Positions 1 through 8,539 of a stretch of 64,000 bases of DNA are shown one piece after another. Made by a program: the position numbers and the translations under genes. Numbering within the stretch: the stretch's first letter is position 1; each line of letters begins with the position of its first letter. The notes under the pieces were generated by a model that saw only the letters and a program-made list of their open reading frames with translations, ran no database searches and was not told the origin of the DNA. The stretch comes from DATKRB01 sp963794215 (GTDB lineage: Bacteria > Actinomycetota > Acidimicrobiia > Acidimicrobiales > RAAP-2), in contig CAWCCQ010000003.1 in assembly GCA_963794215.1 (NCBI GenBank), positions 434,001 through 498,000 on the forward strand, written 5' to 3'.

Positions 1-552
1 CTCGGCGGCTTCCTTGAGGCCCCGCCACTCGTCGTGGCTCAAGGTCGTCTGGGCCAGCAGCGCAACCGGCGCCGACGAGCGGGCCAGCGTGTCGAGCGCG
101 TCGAGATCCGACTCGTGCTCGACCAGGTGGACTGCCTCGGGCGCCACGGCCATCGTGCCCACCGCCTCCTCGTGGCCCGAGTGCCCGATGTACAAGATGG
201 TGTAGCCCTTGCGGCTGCGCACCTTGAGCTCGTGATGGACCTTGGTCACCAGTGGGCAGACGGCGTCGATCACCACGCCGCCACGCTGACGGGCCTGGCG
301 CACCACGTCGGGCGCCGTTCCGTGAGCGCTCAGCATGATCGGGGACCCTTCGGGCACGTCGTCCACGTCGTCGACAAAGATCACGCCCTGGGCTCGGAAC
401 TGGTCGACCACGTGCTGGTTGTGGACGATCTCGTGGTAGCAGTAGACGGGGGGCTCGAAGACGCAGACCATCCAGGCCAGGGCCTTGATCGCCTTCTCGA
501 CGCCGGCGCAGAATCCACGCGGCTCGGCCAGCAGGACCCGCTCGACTGCCAC
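1..552 (-). CDS. ispH: 4-hydroxy-3-methylbut-2-enyl diphosphate reductase, partial (3' end outside window)
   Basis: This enzyme performs the last step of the MEP isoprenoid pathway, reducing HMBPP to IPP and DMAPP with a [4Fe-4S] cluster. The first 184 residues are present and the gene runs off the left edge. Visible family landmarks are the cluster cysteine in GFCAGVEKAI (C15), EIVHN (H44), SAHG (H77) and the second cluster cysteine in AVCPLVTKVH (C99). The GTG start at 552 is chosen because the conserved N-terminal segment begins right after it; the ribosome binding site is weak. It is divergent from the DUF512 gene. The third cluster cysteine lies outside the window. The family call is secure. 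Confidence 0.95.
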   Translation of the reverse strand, partial: MAVERVLLAEPRGFCAGVEKAIKALAWMVCVFEPPVYCYHEIVHNQHVVDQFRAQGVIFVDDVDDVPEGSPIMLSAHGTAPDVVRQARQRGGVVIDAVCPLVTKVHHELKVRSRKGYTILYIGHSGHEEAVGTMAVAPEAVHLVEHESDLDALDTLARSSAPVALLAQTTLSHDEWRGLKEAAE

Positions 553-660
553 GCCACAACACTACCGGGGCCTGGTGGGCATCTCGATGGCGCCACCGGG
601 CGGCCGGGCGCCACCGGCTCCACTCGTTCGGTCCTGAGCGGCCCGGGGCGCAGGTAGCCT

Positions 661-2088
661 GTGGAAATGTCGTCGCCCACGGTGACCTCCGTCGCCGAGG
701 CGTCGCCGGCTGCACGAGCCGGGCTCCTCGAAGGTGACGAGCTCGTGTCGTTCAACGGCCGCGCGCCCAGCGATGTGATCGAGTACCACCAGCTCACCGA
801 CGGCGAGCAGATCGAGGTCGTGGTCCGGCGCGCTGGCTGGCCCCTCGCCCGCAAGCTGCGGGTGTCCAAGCAGGCGGGCGAACCGCTCGGGATCGGGATC
901 TCCTCCGCCGTCTTCGACCGCATCCGGACCTGCGACAACCATTCCGCGTTCTGCTTCATCTACCAGCTCCCCAAGGGCATGCGGACGAGCCTCTACCTCA
1001 AGGACGACGATTACCGCCTCTCCTTTTTGTACGGGAACTTCACGACGCTCACCCGCTTCACCGAGCTCGACGCCGAGCGGGTCCTCGAGGAACGGCTCAG
1101 CCCGCTGTTCGTCTCGATCCACGCCACCGATCCCGAGGTCCGCGCCGCCATGCTGCGCAACCCCAAGGGTGCGACGAGCCTCCGCTGGCTCCGGGTGCTG
1201 CTCGCGGGCGGGATCGAGATCCACGGCCAGGTGGTGGTCTGTCCCGGGGTCAACGACGGCGACGTCCTCGAGGACACCTTGGTCGGGATCCTCGACCAGT
1301 TCCCAACCCTGGCCAGCGTCGGGGTCGTGCCGCTCGGTCTCAGCCGGTTCTCCCACGAACCCGACATGCGAGCTCACAGCACGTCCGAGGCAGTCGCCGT
1401 CTGCGAGGCGGTGGCCCACTGGCAGGCGATCTACCAGGCCGAGCTCGGACGGCGCCTCGTCTACGCGTCCGACGAGTACTACCTGATGGCCGGCCTGGAG
1501 CTCCCATCCACGGCCGACTACGACGGCTTCCCCCAGCACGAGAACGGTATCGGCATCGTGCGGGCCTTTGAGGAGCGCTTCGGAGGTGACCCGAGCGCCC
1601 CGCACGGCGTTCGTCCGGGCTTCTTCGCCGCAGTCGACGGGGCGCCACCCGAGGGCTATCGCGCGGTGCGCAGCCACGGGGCCGCGGTGATACCCGCGTG
1701 CGCCACGCAGGGTGATCCACCCACGGCCGTGCTCACCGGGTCCTTCGCCGCGCCGGTGATCAGAGCGCTGCTCGAGGGCCTCGACGACGGCCGGGGTCTG
1801 GGGCCTACGGTCCGGGTCCTCGAGGTCACCAACGAGTACTTCGGCGGCACCATTGGGGTGGCCGGGCTGCTCACTGGCAGCGACCTCAGCCGGGTCCTCG
1901 CCAACGAGCCCGTCGGCCACCGGTACCTCGTGCCCGACGTCTGCCTCTCGGACGGACGGTTCCTCGACGGCCTCACCCCCGAGGACTTGCCCCGAACCGT
2001 CGAGATCGTCGCCACCGACGGGCGAGCGTTGCGAGGTGCCCTCCAAGGCCGGCCGGTGCTCTCGACCACCGCCCGACCCGCGCCATGA
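661..2088 (+). CDS. DUF512 family protein (PDZ plus radical-SAM-like), cluster motif altered
   Basis: This is a protein of about 475 residues with an N-terminal PDZ-like segment (roughly residues 5-70), a radical-SAM-like core and a C-terminal DUF512 region. The conserved stretch FCFIYQLPKGMR places it in this family, which sits beside der in many Gram-positive genomes and has no firmly assigned reaction. The family normally carries a Cx3Cx2C cluster motif. Here the sequence reads CDNHSAFC, so the middle cysteine is serine (TCC at 943-945). The start is GTG 661 or ATG 667. The stop overlaps the der start by four bases (ATGA), so the two genes are probably translationally coupled. Confidence 0.85.
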   Translation: MEMSSPTVTSVAEASPAARAGLLEGDELVSFNGRAPSDVIEYHQLTDGEQIEVVVRRAGWPLARKLRVSKQAGEPLGIGISSAVFDRIRTCDNHSAFCFIYQLPKGMRTSLYLKDDDYRLSFLYGNFTTLTRFTELDAERVLEERLSPLFVSIHATDPEVRAAMLRNPKGATSLRWLRVLLAGGIEIHGQVVVCPGVNDGDVLEDTLVGILDQFPTLASVGVVPLGLSRFSHEPDMRAHSTSEAVAVCEAVAHWQAIYQAELGRRLVYASDEYYLMAGLELPSTADYDGFPQHENGIGIVRAFEERFGGDPSAPHGVRPGFFAAVDGAPPEGYRAVRSHGAAVIPACATQGDPPTAVLTGSFAAPVIRALLEGLDDGRGLGPTVRVLEVTNEYFGGTIGVAGLLTGSDLSRVLANEPVGHRYLVPDVCLSDGRFLDGLTPEDLPRTVEIVATDGRALRGALQGRPVLSTTARPAP

Positions 2089-3449
2089 GCGCTACCCCGA
2101 TCGGGCCGGCGACACCCACCGTGGTCATCGCCGGCCGACCGAACGTCGGCAAGTCCTCCCTCGTCAACCGCATCGTGGGCCGTCGAGCCGCCGTCGTCCA
2201 GCACGAGCCGGGGGTGACCCGCGACCGCAAGGAGCTCGATGCCGAGTGGGGTGGCGTCCCGTTCCGGGTGGTGGACACCGGCGGGTGGCTCTTCGGCGGC
2301 GACGCACTCGACGCCAAAGTGAGCGAGCAGGCCGAGCGAGCGGTGGCCGAGGCCGACCTCGTGCTTTTCGTCGTGGACGTGACCGTCGGGGTCACCGCCG
2401 ACGACGTCGCCGCCGCCAAGGCCCTTCGTCGCAACGAGGCGCCCATCCGTCTGGTGGTGAACAAGGTCGACGATGCTGCACGGGAAGCCGAAGTCTGGGA
2501 GTTCGTCTCCCTCGGGCTCGGGGATCCGTGGCCGGTGAGCGCCATCCACGGTCGGGGCACCGGGGACCTCCTCGACGAGGTGGTGGCGACGCTGCCGGTC
2601 GCCGTGGCCCACTCGGACCGCTCGGAGGCGACCCCCGGCCCCGAGGACGCCGAAGCATCAGTGGGCGAGGCGGCAGCGCGCACGCCGCGCGTCGCGCTGG
2701 TCGGACGGCCCAACGCCGGCAAGTCGACGCTGTTCAACCGACTGATCGGCGAGGAGCGCTCGATCGTCCATGACCTACCCGGAACGACCCGAGACGCGAT
2801 CGACACCGTGGTCACCACGCCCGAGGGCCCGCTGTGCTTCGTGGACACTGCCGGCATGCGCCGGCCCTCGAGGACCGACCCGGGCACCGAGCACTACTCG
2901 GTCCTACGCGCCCTCGGCGCGCTGGAGCAGTCGGACGTGGCCCTGCTCGTGATCGACGCCACGGTGGGCGCTACTCATCAGGATCAGCGCCTGGCCGAGC
3001 GCATCGGCGTCTCGGGCTGCGCCGCGGTGGTGGTCCTCAACAAGTGGGACCTCGTCGCGACCGCCGAGCGCGAGGACGTGCTCGCCAGCGTCGTCGAACG
3101 CCTCAGTTTCTTGGGTCCGGCCCCGGTGCTGAAGGTCTCCGCTCGATCCGGACGAGGGGTGCAACGCATCCTGCCGGCACTCCACCAGGCCATCGGCGCC
3201 TATCACCAGCGTGTCCCGACCGGCACCCTCAACCGGGCCTTGCGGGACATCCAGAGCGCCCAGCCGGCCCCGGGTGCACGGATTCAGTACGGCGTCCAGG
3301 GCGCCATCGATCCGCCGACGTTCACGCTCTTCGCGACCGGGCGCTTGCCACGGACCTATCTGCGCTATATCGAACGCGGGCTACGCGAGCACTTCGATCT
3401 GGGGCCCACCCCCGTCAAGATCCGCGTGCGCACCGGCGGGTCGCGTTAA
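2085..3449 (+). CDS. der: Ribosome biogenesis GTPase Der (EngA)
   Basis: This double-GTPase protein acts in maturation of the 50S ribosomal subunit. It has 454 residues, the usual length. The first G domain shows GRPNVGKSSLVN, DTGGW and NKVD. The second shows GRPNAGKSTLFN, DTAGMRRP and NKWD. A KH-like C-terminal domain follows and ends in KIRVRTGGSR. The linker between the G domains is acidic and somewhat longer than usual. The ATG overlaps the stop of the upstream DUF512 gene. A short zinc-ribbon gene follows 11 bases later with its own Shine-Dalgarno sequence. The assignment is secure. Confidence 0.97.
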   Translation: MSATPIGPATPTVVIAGRPNVGKSSLVNRIVGRRAAVVQHEPGVTRDRKELDAEWGGVPFRVVDTGGWLFGGDALDAKVSEQAERAVAEADLVLFVVDVTVGVTADDVAAAKALRRNEAPIRLVVNKVDDAAREAEVWEFVSLGLGDPWPVSAIHGRGTGDLLDEVVATLPVAVAHSDRSEATPGPEDAEASVGEAAARTPRVALVGRPNAGKSTLFNRLIGEERSIVHDLPGTTRDAIDTVVTTPEGPLCFVDTAGMRRPSRTDPGTEHYSVLRALGALEQSDVALLVIDATVGATHQDQRLAERIGVSGCAAVVVLNKWDLVATAEREDVLASVVERLSFLGPAPVLKVSARSGRGVQRILPALHQAIGAYHQRVPTGTLNRALRDIQSAQPAPGARIQYGVQGAIDPPTFTLFATGRLPRTYLRYIERGLREHFDLGPTPVKIRVRTGGSR

Positions 3450-3460
3450 GGGGAGCCGGC

Positions 3461-3664
3461 GTGCCGTGGTGCGACGAGTGCGACCAGCTGGTCGACGACG
3501 AGGATGTCGGCGACGGTGGGACGTGCCCGACCTGCGGGACCCCCTTGGAGGAGCCGCAACGTCGTCCGGTGCCGTGGTACTTCAAATTCATGGTGGCGGC
3601 CTCGGTGATCTACCTGGGCTACCGCAGCTACCAAGGCATTACCTGGCTGGCCCATCACGTCTAA
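3461..3664 (+). CDS. Small zinc-ribbon membrane protein, function unknown
   Basis: This 67-residue protein starts with GTG, preceded by AAGGGGAG at 3448-3454, which decides the start. The N-terminus contains two CxxC knuckles (CDEC and CPTC) spaced like a rubredoxin-type zinc ribbon. The second half is one hydrophobic segment (about residues 42-60, KFMVAASVIYLGYRSY) that should span the membrane once. It lies 11 bases after der and is probably co-transcribed with it. Similar zinc-ribbon plus one-helix micro-proteins occur near der and plsY in actinobacteria, but the role is not known. Confidence 0.7.
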   Translation: MPWCDECDQLVDDEDVGDGGTCPTCGTPLEEPQRRPVPWYFKFMVAASVIYLGYRSYQGITWLAHHV

Positions 3665-3709
3665 GCACCTGGCTTGGCCTATCGGTGGTGACGGGCGGAG
3701 CCGACCACC

Positions 3710-4639
3710 TCAGCGAACCTTGGCGGCGACCTCCTCGCCATAGCTGCGCAATCCGTCGACAGCGGCCTCGAAGGAGGTGCGCGGGATGCGGAGGTGGGTC
3801 CAGGTGACGCCGATCTCGGCGAGGCGACCGATGGCGTCGATCTGCTGCTCGACGCTCGCGCCGTCGGGCAGGGGAGTGGCGCTTCCCGACGACACGTCGA
3901 GCGTCTTGCGATCCCGCCCGAGCTCCTCCATGCGGTCGCCGATCTGCCCGATGAGCACGGCCAGCTCTTCGTCGGAGGCGATGGGCCGGGTCCGGGTGGT
4001 CCTGCTCAGGACTGGGCCACCCAACAGCGGCGCCCAGCCCTGGCCCCAGGCGGCCACGCGGTCACGCACGACCTTGGCGTTCCCGCCCAGCCACAGCGGG
4101 GGATGGGGCTTCTGGACTGCTCCGGGCGTCAGGGTCACGCCCAGTGCCTCGAAGTGCCGCCCACCGTAATGGAATTCGTCCGTGCCCCAGAGGCCACGCA
4201 TGACCTCGACCGCCTCGTCGAACAGGTCGTTGCGCTCGTCGAAGTCGACGCCCAGTGCAGCGAACTCCGAGCGCAGGTAGCCGGTGCCGAGCACGAAGAT
4301 GCTTCGACCGCCCGATAGGACGTCGACCGCCGTCATGGACTTGGCCGTGAGGAACGGGTTGCGGTAGGGCACGACCGTCAGAGCAGTCATGAGCCGGAGC
4401 GTCGAGGTGACCCCGGCCACGAAGCCCAGCGCGACGAACGGATCGAACGTCTCGTGGCCACCGTGGTCGAGCCACTTCTTCGATGGCGCCGGATGGTCGG
4501 TGAAAGCCAGGGCGTCGAGCCCCGACGCTTCGGCCACCCGGGCGAACTCGGCGATGTTCGCCGGATCGATCCAGGCGCCCCCCTCCCCACTCGAGATCGG
4601 GTACTCCAACATGAACTTGATCGCGCGGTCGGCAGCCAT
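3710..4639 (-). CDS. LLM class F420-dependent oxidoreductase
   Basis: This 309-residue protein has the luciferase-like monooxygenase TIM-barrel signature of actinobacterial F420-dependent oxidoreductases. The visible segments are an N-terminal beta strand with FMLEYP, LDALAFTDHPAP, LRLMTALTVVPYRNPFLTAKS, the conserved LSGGR loop and LWLGGNA. It probably uses F420 or FMN to reduce or oxidise an unknown substrate; the substrate cannot be read from sequence. It is convergent with the zinc-ribbon gene and divergent from the SnoaL-like gene across a hairpin-bearing intergenic region. The start ATG (4639) is preceded by TCTCCCTCC on the plus strand, read as GGAGGGAGA in the message. Confidence 0.85.
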   Translation of the reverse strand: MAADRAIKFMLEYPISSGEGGAWIDPANIAEFARVAEASGLDALAFTDHPAPSKKWLDHGGHETFDPFVALGFVAGVTSTLRLMTALTVVPYRNPFLTAKSMTAVDVLSGGRSIFVLGTGYLRSEFAALGVDFDERNDLFDEAVEVMRGLWGTDEFHYGGRHFEALGVTLTPGAVQKPHPPLWLGGNAKVVRDRVAAWGQGWAPLLGGPVLSRTTRTRPIASDEELAVLIGQIGDRMEELGRDRKTLDVSSGSATPLPDGASVEQQIDAIGRLAEIGVTWTHLRIPRTSFEAAVDGLRSYGEEVAAKVR

Positions 4640-4947
4640 GGAGGGAGACTAGCGAGCGTCGCCCACCGGCTCCCAACCCCCACTGGCGCCCTGAGTGCTC
4701 CGATCGGGCCCCCGAGGGCCCCGATCGGAACCCAAGGACCTCGACCAGGGGTATCTCAACGGCAGGAGTGACGACCCGAGGCGGATCGCAGGTGCCGAGC
4801 CCAATGGTGCTCGTTCGCCCTCGGGATCGCCGGCCGGCGCGCCGGGCTGACGGACGTCTCGGGGAGGGCACGACACAGCTGCCTCGAGGATCGGGTGATC
4901 CGGCTGACCCGGTGCCCAGCGGGCGCACCGAGGTAGCATCGGGGGCC
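4640..4947. other. Divergent intergenic region with a strong hairpin
   Basis: This stretch separates two divergently transcribed genes and holds no convincing coding frame. The only structure I see is the inverted repeat at 4699-4729, listed separately. Promoters for both flanking genes should lie here, but I could not place -10/-35 boxes with confidence. Confidence 0.6.
4699..4729. promoter_or_regulatory. Inverted repeat in divergent promoter region
   Basis: The left arm TCCGATCGGGCCC pairs with GGGCCCCGATCGGA around a CCGA loop, giving a 13-bp stem with one bulged C. It sits between divergent promoters and not behind a gene, so an operator for a dimeric regulator is as likely as an RNA hairpin. 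Confidence 0.5.
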
Positions 4948-5343
4948 ATGGATCCAACCGACCGCATCGCGCTCCACGAGCTCGCGGCGCTCTATGGCGA
5001 CGTGGTCGACGCCCGCGACTGGGACGGGCTCCGCCGGGTCTTCACCGACGACGTCGTCTACTCGAGTCCCGCGCTGCCCGGAAGGGACCTGGTCGGGATC
5101 GGTGCGGTACGCAAGTTCATGGGTCGGTCTCGACATCCCCTCGCCCATCACATCACCAACATCCGGGTCGAAGAGGACGACCGCGGCGTCCGGCTGCGGT
5201 CGCGTGTGATCCTCATCACCGACGAGGGGCTGACCCGGTCCGGCGAGTACGAGGACGAGGTGGCCCCGACGCCGGAGGGTTGGCGCATCGTACGGCGGTC
5301 GTTCACCGCCCGGGTCCGACCCGCGTCCGACCCGCCTGCATAG
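4948..5343 (+). CDS. SnoaL/NTF2-like (nuclear transport factor 2 fold) protein
   Basis: This 131-residue protein looks like the cone-shaped SnoaL-like fold: an N-terminal helix DRIALHELAALYGDVVDARDWDG, then VFTDDVVYSS, a central HHITNIRV strand and a C-terminal WRIVRRSFTARV strand. Members include small isomerases, dehydratases and non-catalytic proteins, so no reaction is assigned. The ATG at 4948 follows GGGGGCC. The isochorismatase-like gene begins seven bases after its stop and is probably in the same operon. Confidence 0.75.
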   Translation: MDPTDRIALHELAALYGDVVDARDWDGLRRVFTDDVVYSSPALPGRDLVGIGAVRKFMGRSRHPLAHHITNIRVEEDDRGVRLRSRVILITDEGLTRSGEYEDEVAPTPEGWRIVRRSFTARVRPASDPPA

Positions 5344-5350
5344 CCCCACC

Positions 5351-5929
5351 GTGCCTCCGCCTCGGGACTCGGCCCTTGTACTGATGGATCTGCAGCAGGC
5401 GGTCGTCGACGGCTACGGAGGCACCGCCGAGCTCCTCGCAGCGGCGCAACGAGCGCTGGCTGCGGCGCGATCGCACGAGGTGCCGGTGATCTACGTGCGC
5501 CTGCTCTTCCGGCGCGGTCATCCCGAGGTCTCCTCGAACAACGAGATCTTCTCGCGCATCGGGCAGGGCACCCGCTTCACCGACGACGATCCGGCAACGG
5601 GGATCGCTCCGCAGATCGCTCCGGAGCCCGGCGACGTGGTGGTGACGAAGAAGCGGATCAGCGCATTTGCCGGCAGCGATCTGGAGTACGTCCTGCGGGC
5701 AAGGAGCATCGCCCACCTGGTGATCGGCGGGATCGCCACGAGCGGGGTCGTGCTCTCCACCCTGCGGCAGGCTTCAGACCTCGACTTCCGGGCAACGGTG
5801 CTGCGCGACGCCTGCGCCGACACCGACGACGAGGTCCACCGAGTGCTGCTCGACAAGGTCTTCCCCCGCCAAGCCCGGGTGATCACGGTCGACGAGTGGA
5901 CCGCGCAGCTCGACGAACAGCACTCCTAG
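5351..5929 (+). CDS. Isochorismatase-like cysteine hydrolase family protein
   Basis: This 192-residue protein has the alpha/beta isochorismatase-like fold. The catalytic aspartate is in ALVLMDLQQAV near the N-terminus and the catalytic lysine is in VVTKKRISAFAGSDLEYVL. The position that holds the nucleophilic cysteine in amidohydrolase members is glycine here (GGIATSGVVLSTLR). True isochorismatases such as EntB and PhzD also lack the cysteine, so the protein could be a vinyl-ether hydrolase or a non-nicotinamidase hydrolase. The GTG start is seven bases after the preceding stop, which suggests an operon. The substrate is unknown. Confidence 0.82.
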   Translation: MPPPRDSALVLMDLQQAVVDGYGGTAELLAAAQRALAAARSHEVPVIYVRLLFRRGHPEVSSNNEIFSRIGQGTRFTDDDPATGIAPQIAPEPGDVVVTKKRISAFAGSDLEYVLRARSIAHLVIGGIATSGVVLSTLRQASDLDFRATVLRDACADTDDEVHRVLLDKVFPRQARVITVDEWTAQLDEQHS

Positions 5930-5949
5930 CGACCCCTCCTTGGGGACAC

Positions 5950-5970
5950 GGACCGAGTCACGGCCGGTCC
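5950..5970. terminator. Possible bidirectional terminator hairpin
   Basis: GGACCG and CGGTCC form a 6-bp stem in the 68-base gap between the convergent isochorismatase-like and methyltransferase genes. No T tract is present, so the call is tentative. Confidence 0.35.
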
Positions 5971-5997
5971 GCGCAGCCCGTTCCCCTACGGGCGCAG

Positions 5998-6744
5998 TCA
6001 GGCCGGCGACCGCGAGATGACCAGCGTGGACACCCCGAACCGGCGGAGGACCGGCAGCGAGTCGAAGTGCGTCATTCTGGCGCGGTACCACTCGGACCAG
6101 CGGGCCGGCAGCCAGTTGTACTGCTCGAAGACCGGCCACACGAACCCGACTCGCTCGACGTCGAAGCCTGCATCGCCCACCAGAGCCACCAACTCGCCCG
6201 GCCAGTAGTTCTTGGCCTCCATGACAGGCCGCGAGAGTTGTCGGGGTAACCATGGGATTAACGGTGCGGGCCCCGAGGAGCTCCACGACCCGATCCGGAT
6301 ACCGTGCCCCTCGAAGGGGAACCAACGATTGGGGCTGATGACCACCAGCACGCCGCGGGGGCGCAAGACACGCCGCAGCTCACGAAGGGTCACTGTCTCG
6401 TCCGCCACGTGCTCGATGACCTCGTTCACGAACGCCCCGTCGAACGAGCCGCTCTCGAACGGCAACGTGTCGCCGTCGACCACGCGGAAGGACGCGTCGC
6501 GAAGGCCCCGGGCGCACACGGTGGCGATGCGGTCGGGCTGTGCGTCGACGCCCGTCACCCGCTGCGCTCCCACTCTGAGCAGCTCCGACGCGTAGCCACC
6601 GTCGGCACAGCCGAAATCGAGCCACGACCCGCGCACATAGGGCGCAATCTTGGCCACCCGGTACGAGACGTTCTGAGGATGCGCGGTCGACGACCCCGGG
6701 TCCGGTGTCCGCTCTGCGGCCGTCCTGGAGCGCAGACCCATCAT
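5998..6744 (-). CDS. Class I SAM-dependent methyltransferase
   Basis: This 248-residue protein has the Rossmann methyltransferase core. Motif I is LDFGCADGGYASELL, followed by TGVDAQPD (acidic residue that binds the ribose), then VVDGDTLPFESGSFDGAF and the post-motif LRPRGVLVVISPN. The pattern is that of Methyltransf_11-type enzymes acting on small molecules or lipids. Its ATG overlaps the stop of the upstream flavin monooxygenase by four bases, so the two are translationally coupled and probably work on the same compound. The product is not predictable. Confidence 0.88.
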   Translation of the reverse strand: MMGLRSRTAAERTPDPGSSTAHPQNVSYRVAKIAPYVRGSWLDFGCADGGYASELLRVGAQRVTGVDAQPDRIATVCARGLRDASFRVVDGDTLPFESGSFDGAFVNEVIEHVADETVTLRELRRVLRPRGVLVVISPNRWFPFEGHGIRIGSWSSSGPAPLIPWLPRQLSRPVMEAKNYWPGELVALVGDAGFDVERVGFVWPVFEQYNWLPARWSEWYRARMTHFDSLPVLRRFGVSTLVISRSPA

Positions 6745-8057
6745 GACACCGGGCCGGTTGTGATCTCCTCTGCGGGCTCGGGCTCGACTGTGGCGCTCGT
6801 TCTCGACCCTGCGCCGGACCTCGTCTGTGTGCCGGACCTCGTCCCGCGGCGTTCCACGATCCCCGCGGCGGTCCGGCTGCCGGCGAAGCGTGAGCCGTAG
6901 ACGAAGCGGAGCATGGGACCGAAGGTCGCCGCCGCCGCCAGCCCGCTGAAGTACAGGCCCCGCACCGAGGACTCAAAGGTGGCCGACAGCACCGGGTAGC
7001 CCGCGACGGTCCGGACGCTGCCTTGGAGCTCGGGGCTCAAGAAGTCCAGTGCCCCCATGTGCACCCGGTAGCCGGTGGCGGCGATCACGTGGTCCACCAC
7101 CAGGTGCTCGGTGCCCCCCGGGCCGTCCAGGCGCAGCTCGATCTGGTTGGCCGTGGGCGTGCTCGCCACGATGCGCCGACCGAGGCGGACATCGATGGTG
7201 GGCGAGAAGCGCTCGTGGAGCCACCAGGCGCCAAAGGGGCCCAAGATGTGCCGGAGCACGCTCAGGCGGAGCCGAGCCGGGAGGTGGGCATAGGCCCCGG
7301 CGTAGCGGGTCAGCACGAGGTGCGGCCAGCCCGCCCCGAGGGGGGCGGTGGGGCGCAGGAGGCGCTCGAGGCCGCTCGGGTCCCCGCTGCGGGGTGGGCC
7401 CCCCCAGCAAATCTGCGTGGTGCGGGCGAGGAGGTGCACGCTGGCCCCGGCCTCTTCTAAGAGGACGGCCGACTCGAGGGCCGATTGGCCCGCCCCGAGC
7501 ACCGCCACGCTGGCCCCGCTAAAGGAGGCGAGCTCGGCGTGGTCGGCGGCGTGGGAGACGAGCGAGCGGGACCCCCCCGAGCAGGCGAGCTCGGGGGGCA
7601 CATAGGCAAAGGGGGCCGCCCCGGCGGCGATGACGACGTTGGGCGTGGCGATCTCCTCGCCGCTCGCCACCTCGACCCGGAAGTCGCCCGGGCCCCCGCG
7701 GATCGCCTGCACCGGGGTCTCTTCGAGCTCGGGGACCAGGTGCGCCTGGTACCACTGTCCATAGGCGATGAACTCGGCGATGGGGATCGGCCGCTCGCCG
7801 CCCCCCTCGTCATAGGGGGTGATCCCCCGCTCGGCGCAGAAGTCGGCGATGGAGAACCCCGGGCGCGGGGCACCAATGCTCGAGTCGAGCGCGGTGGACT
7901 TCAAGAACATCCCGCTCGGCATGTGGGTGGACCAGCCCCCCATGGGGGTGCCCAGCACCCGGACCGCACCGTGGCGGTCGAGCAGGTGGCTGGCCGTGCT
8001 GAGGCCATAGGGGCCGGCCCCCACGACCAGCGCGTCGAGGTCGCCCGGGCGCGCCAT
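6741..8057 (-). CDS. FAD/NAD(P)-binding oxidoreductase, flavin-containing monooxygenase type
   Basis: This protein of about 438 residues has two Rossmann motifs: the FAD site ALVVGAGPYGLSTASHLL at the N-terminus and the NAD(P)H site VAVLGAGQSALESAVLLEE near the middle. A late VIAATGYR segment matches the ATG(Y) motif of group B monooxygenases. The annotated ATG at 8057 is chosen because the conserved FAD strand begins nine residues later; the frame stays open upstream to 8117. It is coupled to the methyltransferase downstream, which suggests oxidation then methylation of one metabolite. C-rich codons are more prominent than in neighbouring genes. Confidence 0.85.
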   Translation of the reverse strand: MARPGDLDALVVGAGPYGLSTASHLLDRHGAVRVLGTPMGGWSTHMPSGMFLKSTALDSSIGAPRPGFSIADFCAERGITPYDEGGGERPIPIAEFIAYGQWYQAHLVPELEETPVQAIRGGPGDFRVEVASGEEIATPNVVIAAGAAPFAYVPPELACSGGSRSLVSHAADHAELASFSGASVAVLGAGQSALESAVLLEEAGASVHLLARTTQICWGGPPRSGDPSGLERLLRPTAPLGAGWPHLVLTRYAGAYAHLPARLRLSVLRHILGPFGAWWLHERFSPTIDVRLGRRIVASTPTANQIELRLDGPGGTEHLVVDHVIAATGYRVHMGALDFLSPELQGSVRTVAGYPVLSATFESSVRGLYFSGLAAAATFGPMLRFVYGSRFAGSRTAAGIVERRGTRSGTQTRSGAGSRTSATVEPEPAEEITTGPVS

Positions 8058-8539
8058 GGGGCTCACGCCGGGCGGCGCGGACCCGGGGCCACCTCGGGTC
8101 CTCGAGCAGCCCGGCATCGACGTGGCTGACGGCGGTCGGTCATGGCACCAGCCTGCAGGATGTACAAGGGGGGGTCCACCGGCACCTTGACGAACTCTCT
8201 ACGTCGGGTGAGGGAGCGGCGGGGCCCGAGGGGGATCGCGCACATTAGTACTACTGCGACTACGTCATCTTGGGTGCAACCCGGCTCGTTCTCGTCATGC
8301 AAGGAGAGGTGTTCGCTCCCAGTGGCGTGCCGCCCTCGCCCAGAGCTGAAAGGCTTGGCTCGTGTGGGCGTCGCAATCGACCACCACCCAAAACGGCGCG
8401 GCGGCGCCACGCGCATTCGATGCGGTCGGTCGTCAACGAGGCGCGAGGGTCGTCACCCGGGCCTTCGGTTGAGGATCTCGTCGGTCGCAACCCGAGTGAT
8501 CGCTCCGGACTCCGATGAGCGCTATGGAGGGACAACGCA
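8058..8539. other. Intergenic region upstream of the GH16 gene; nothing recognised
   Basis: Divergent promoters for the monooxygenase and the GH16 gene should lie here. I checked both strands for a small coding frame and for known riboswitch cores and found none I would defend. GC content dips around 8240-8290. Confidence 0.5.

Noticed and set aside
8058..8539. Riboswitch or small RNA in front of the GH16 gene
   Set aside because: No known riboswitch core and no long stem was seen.
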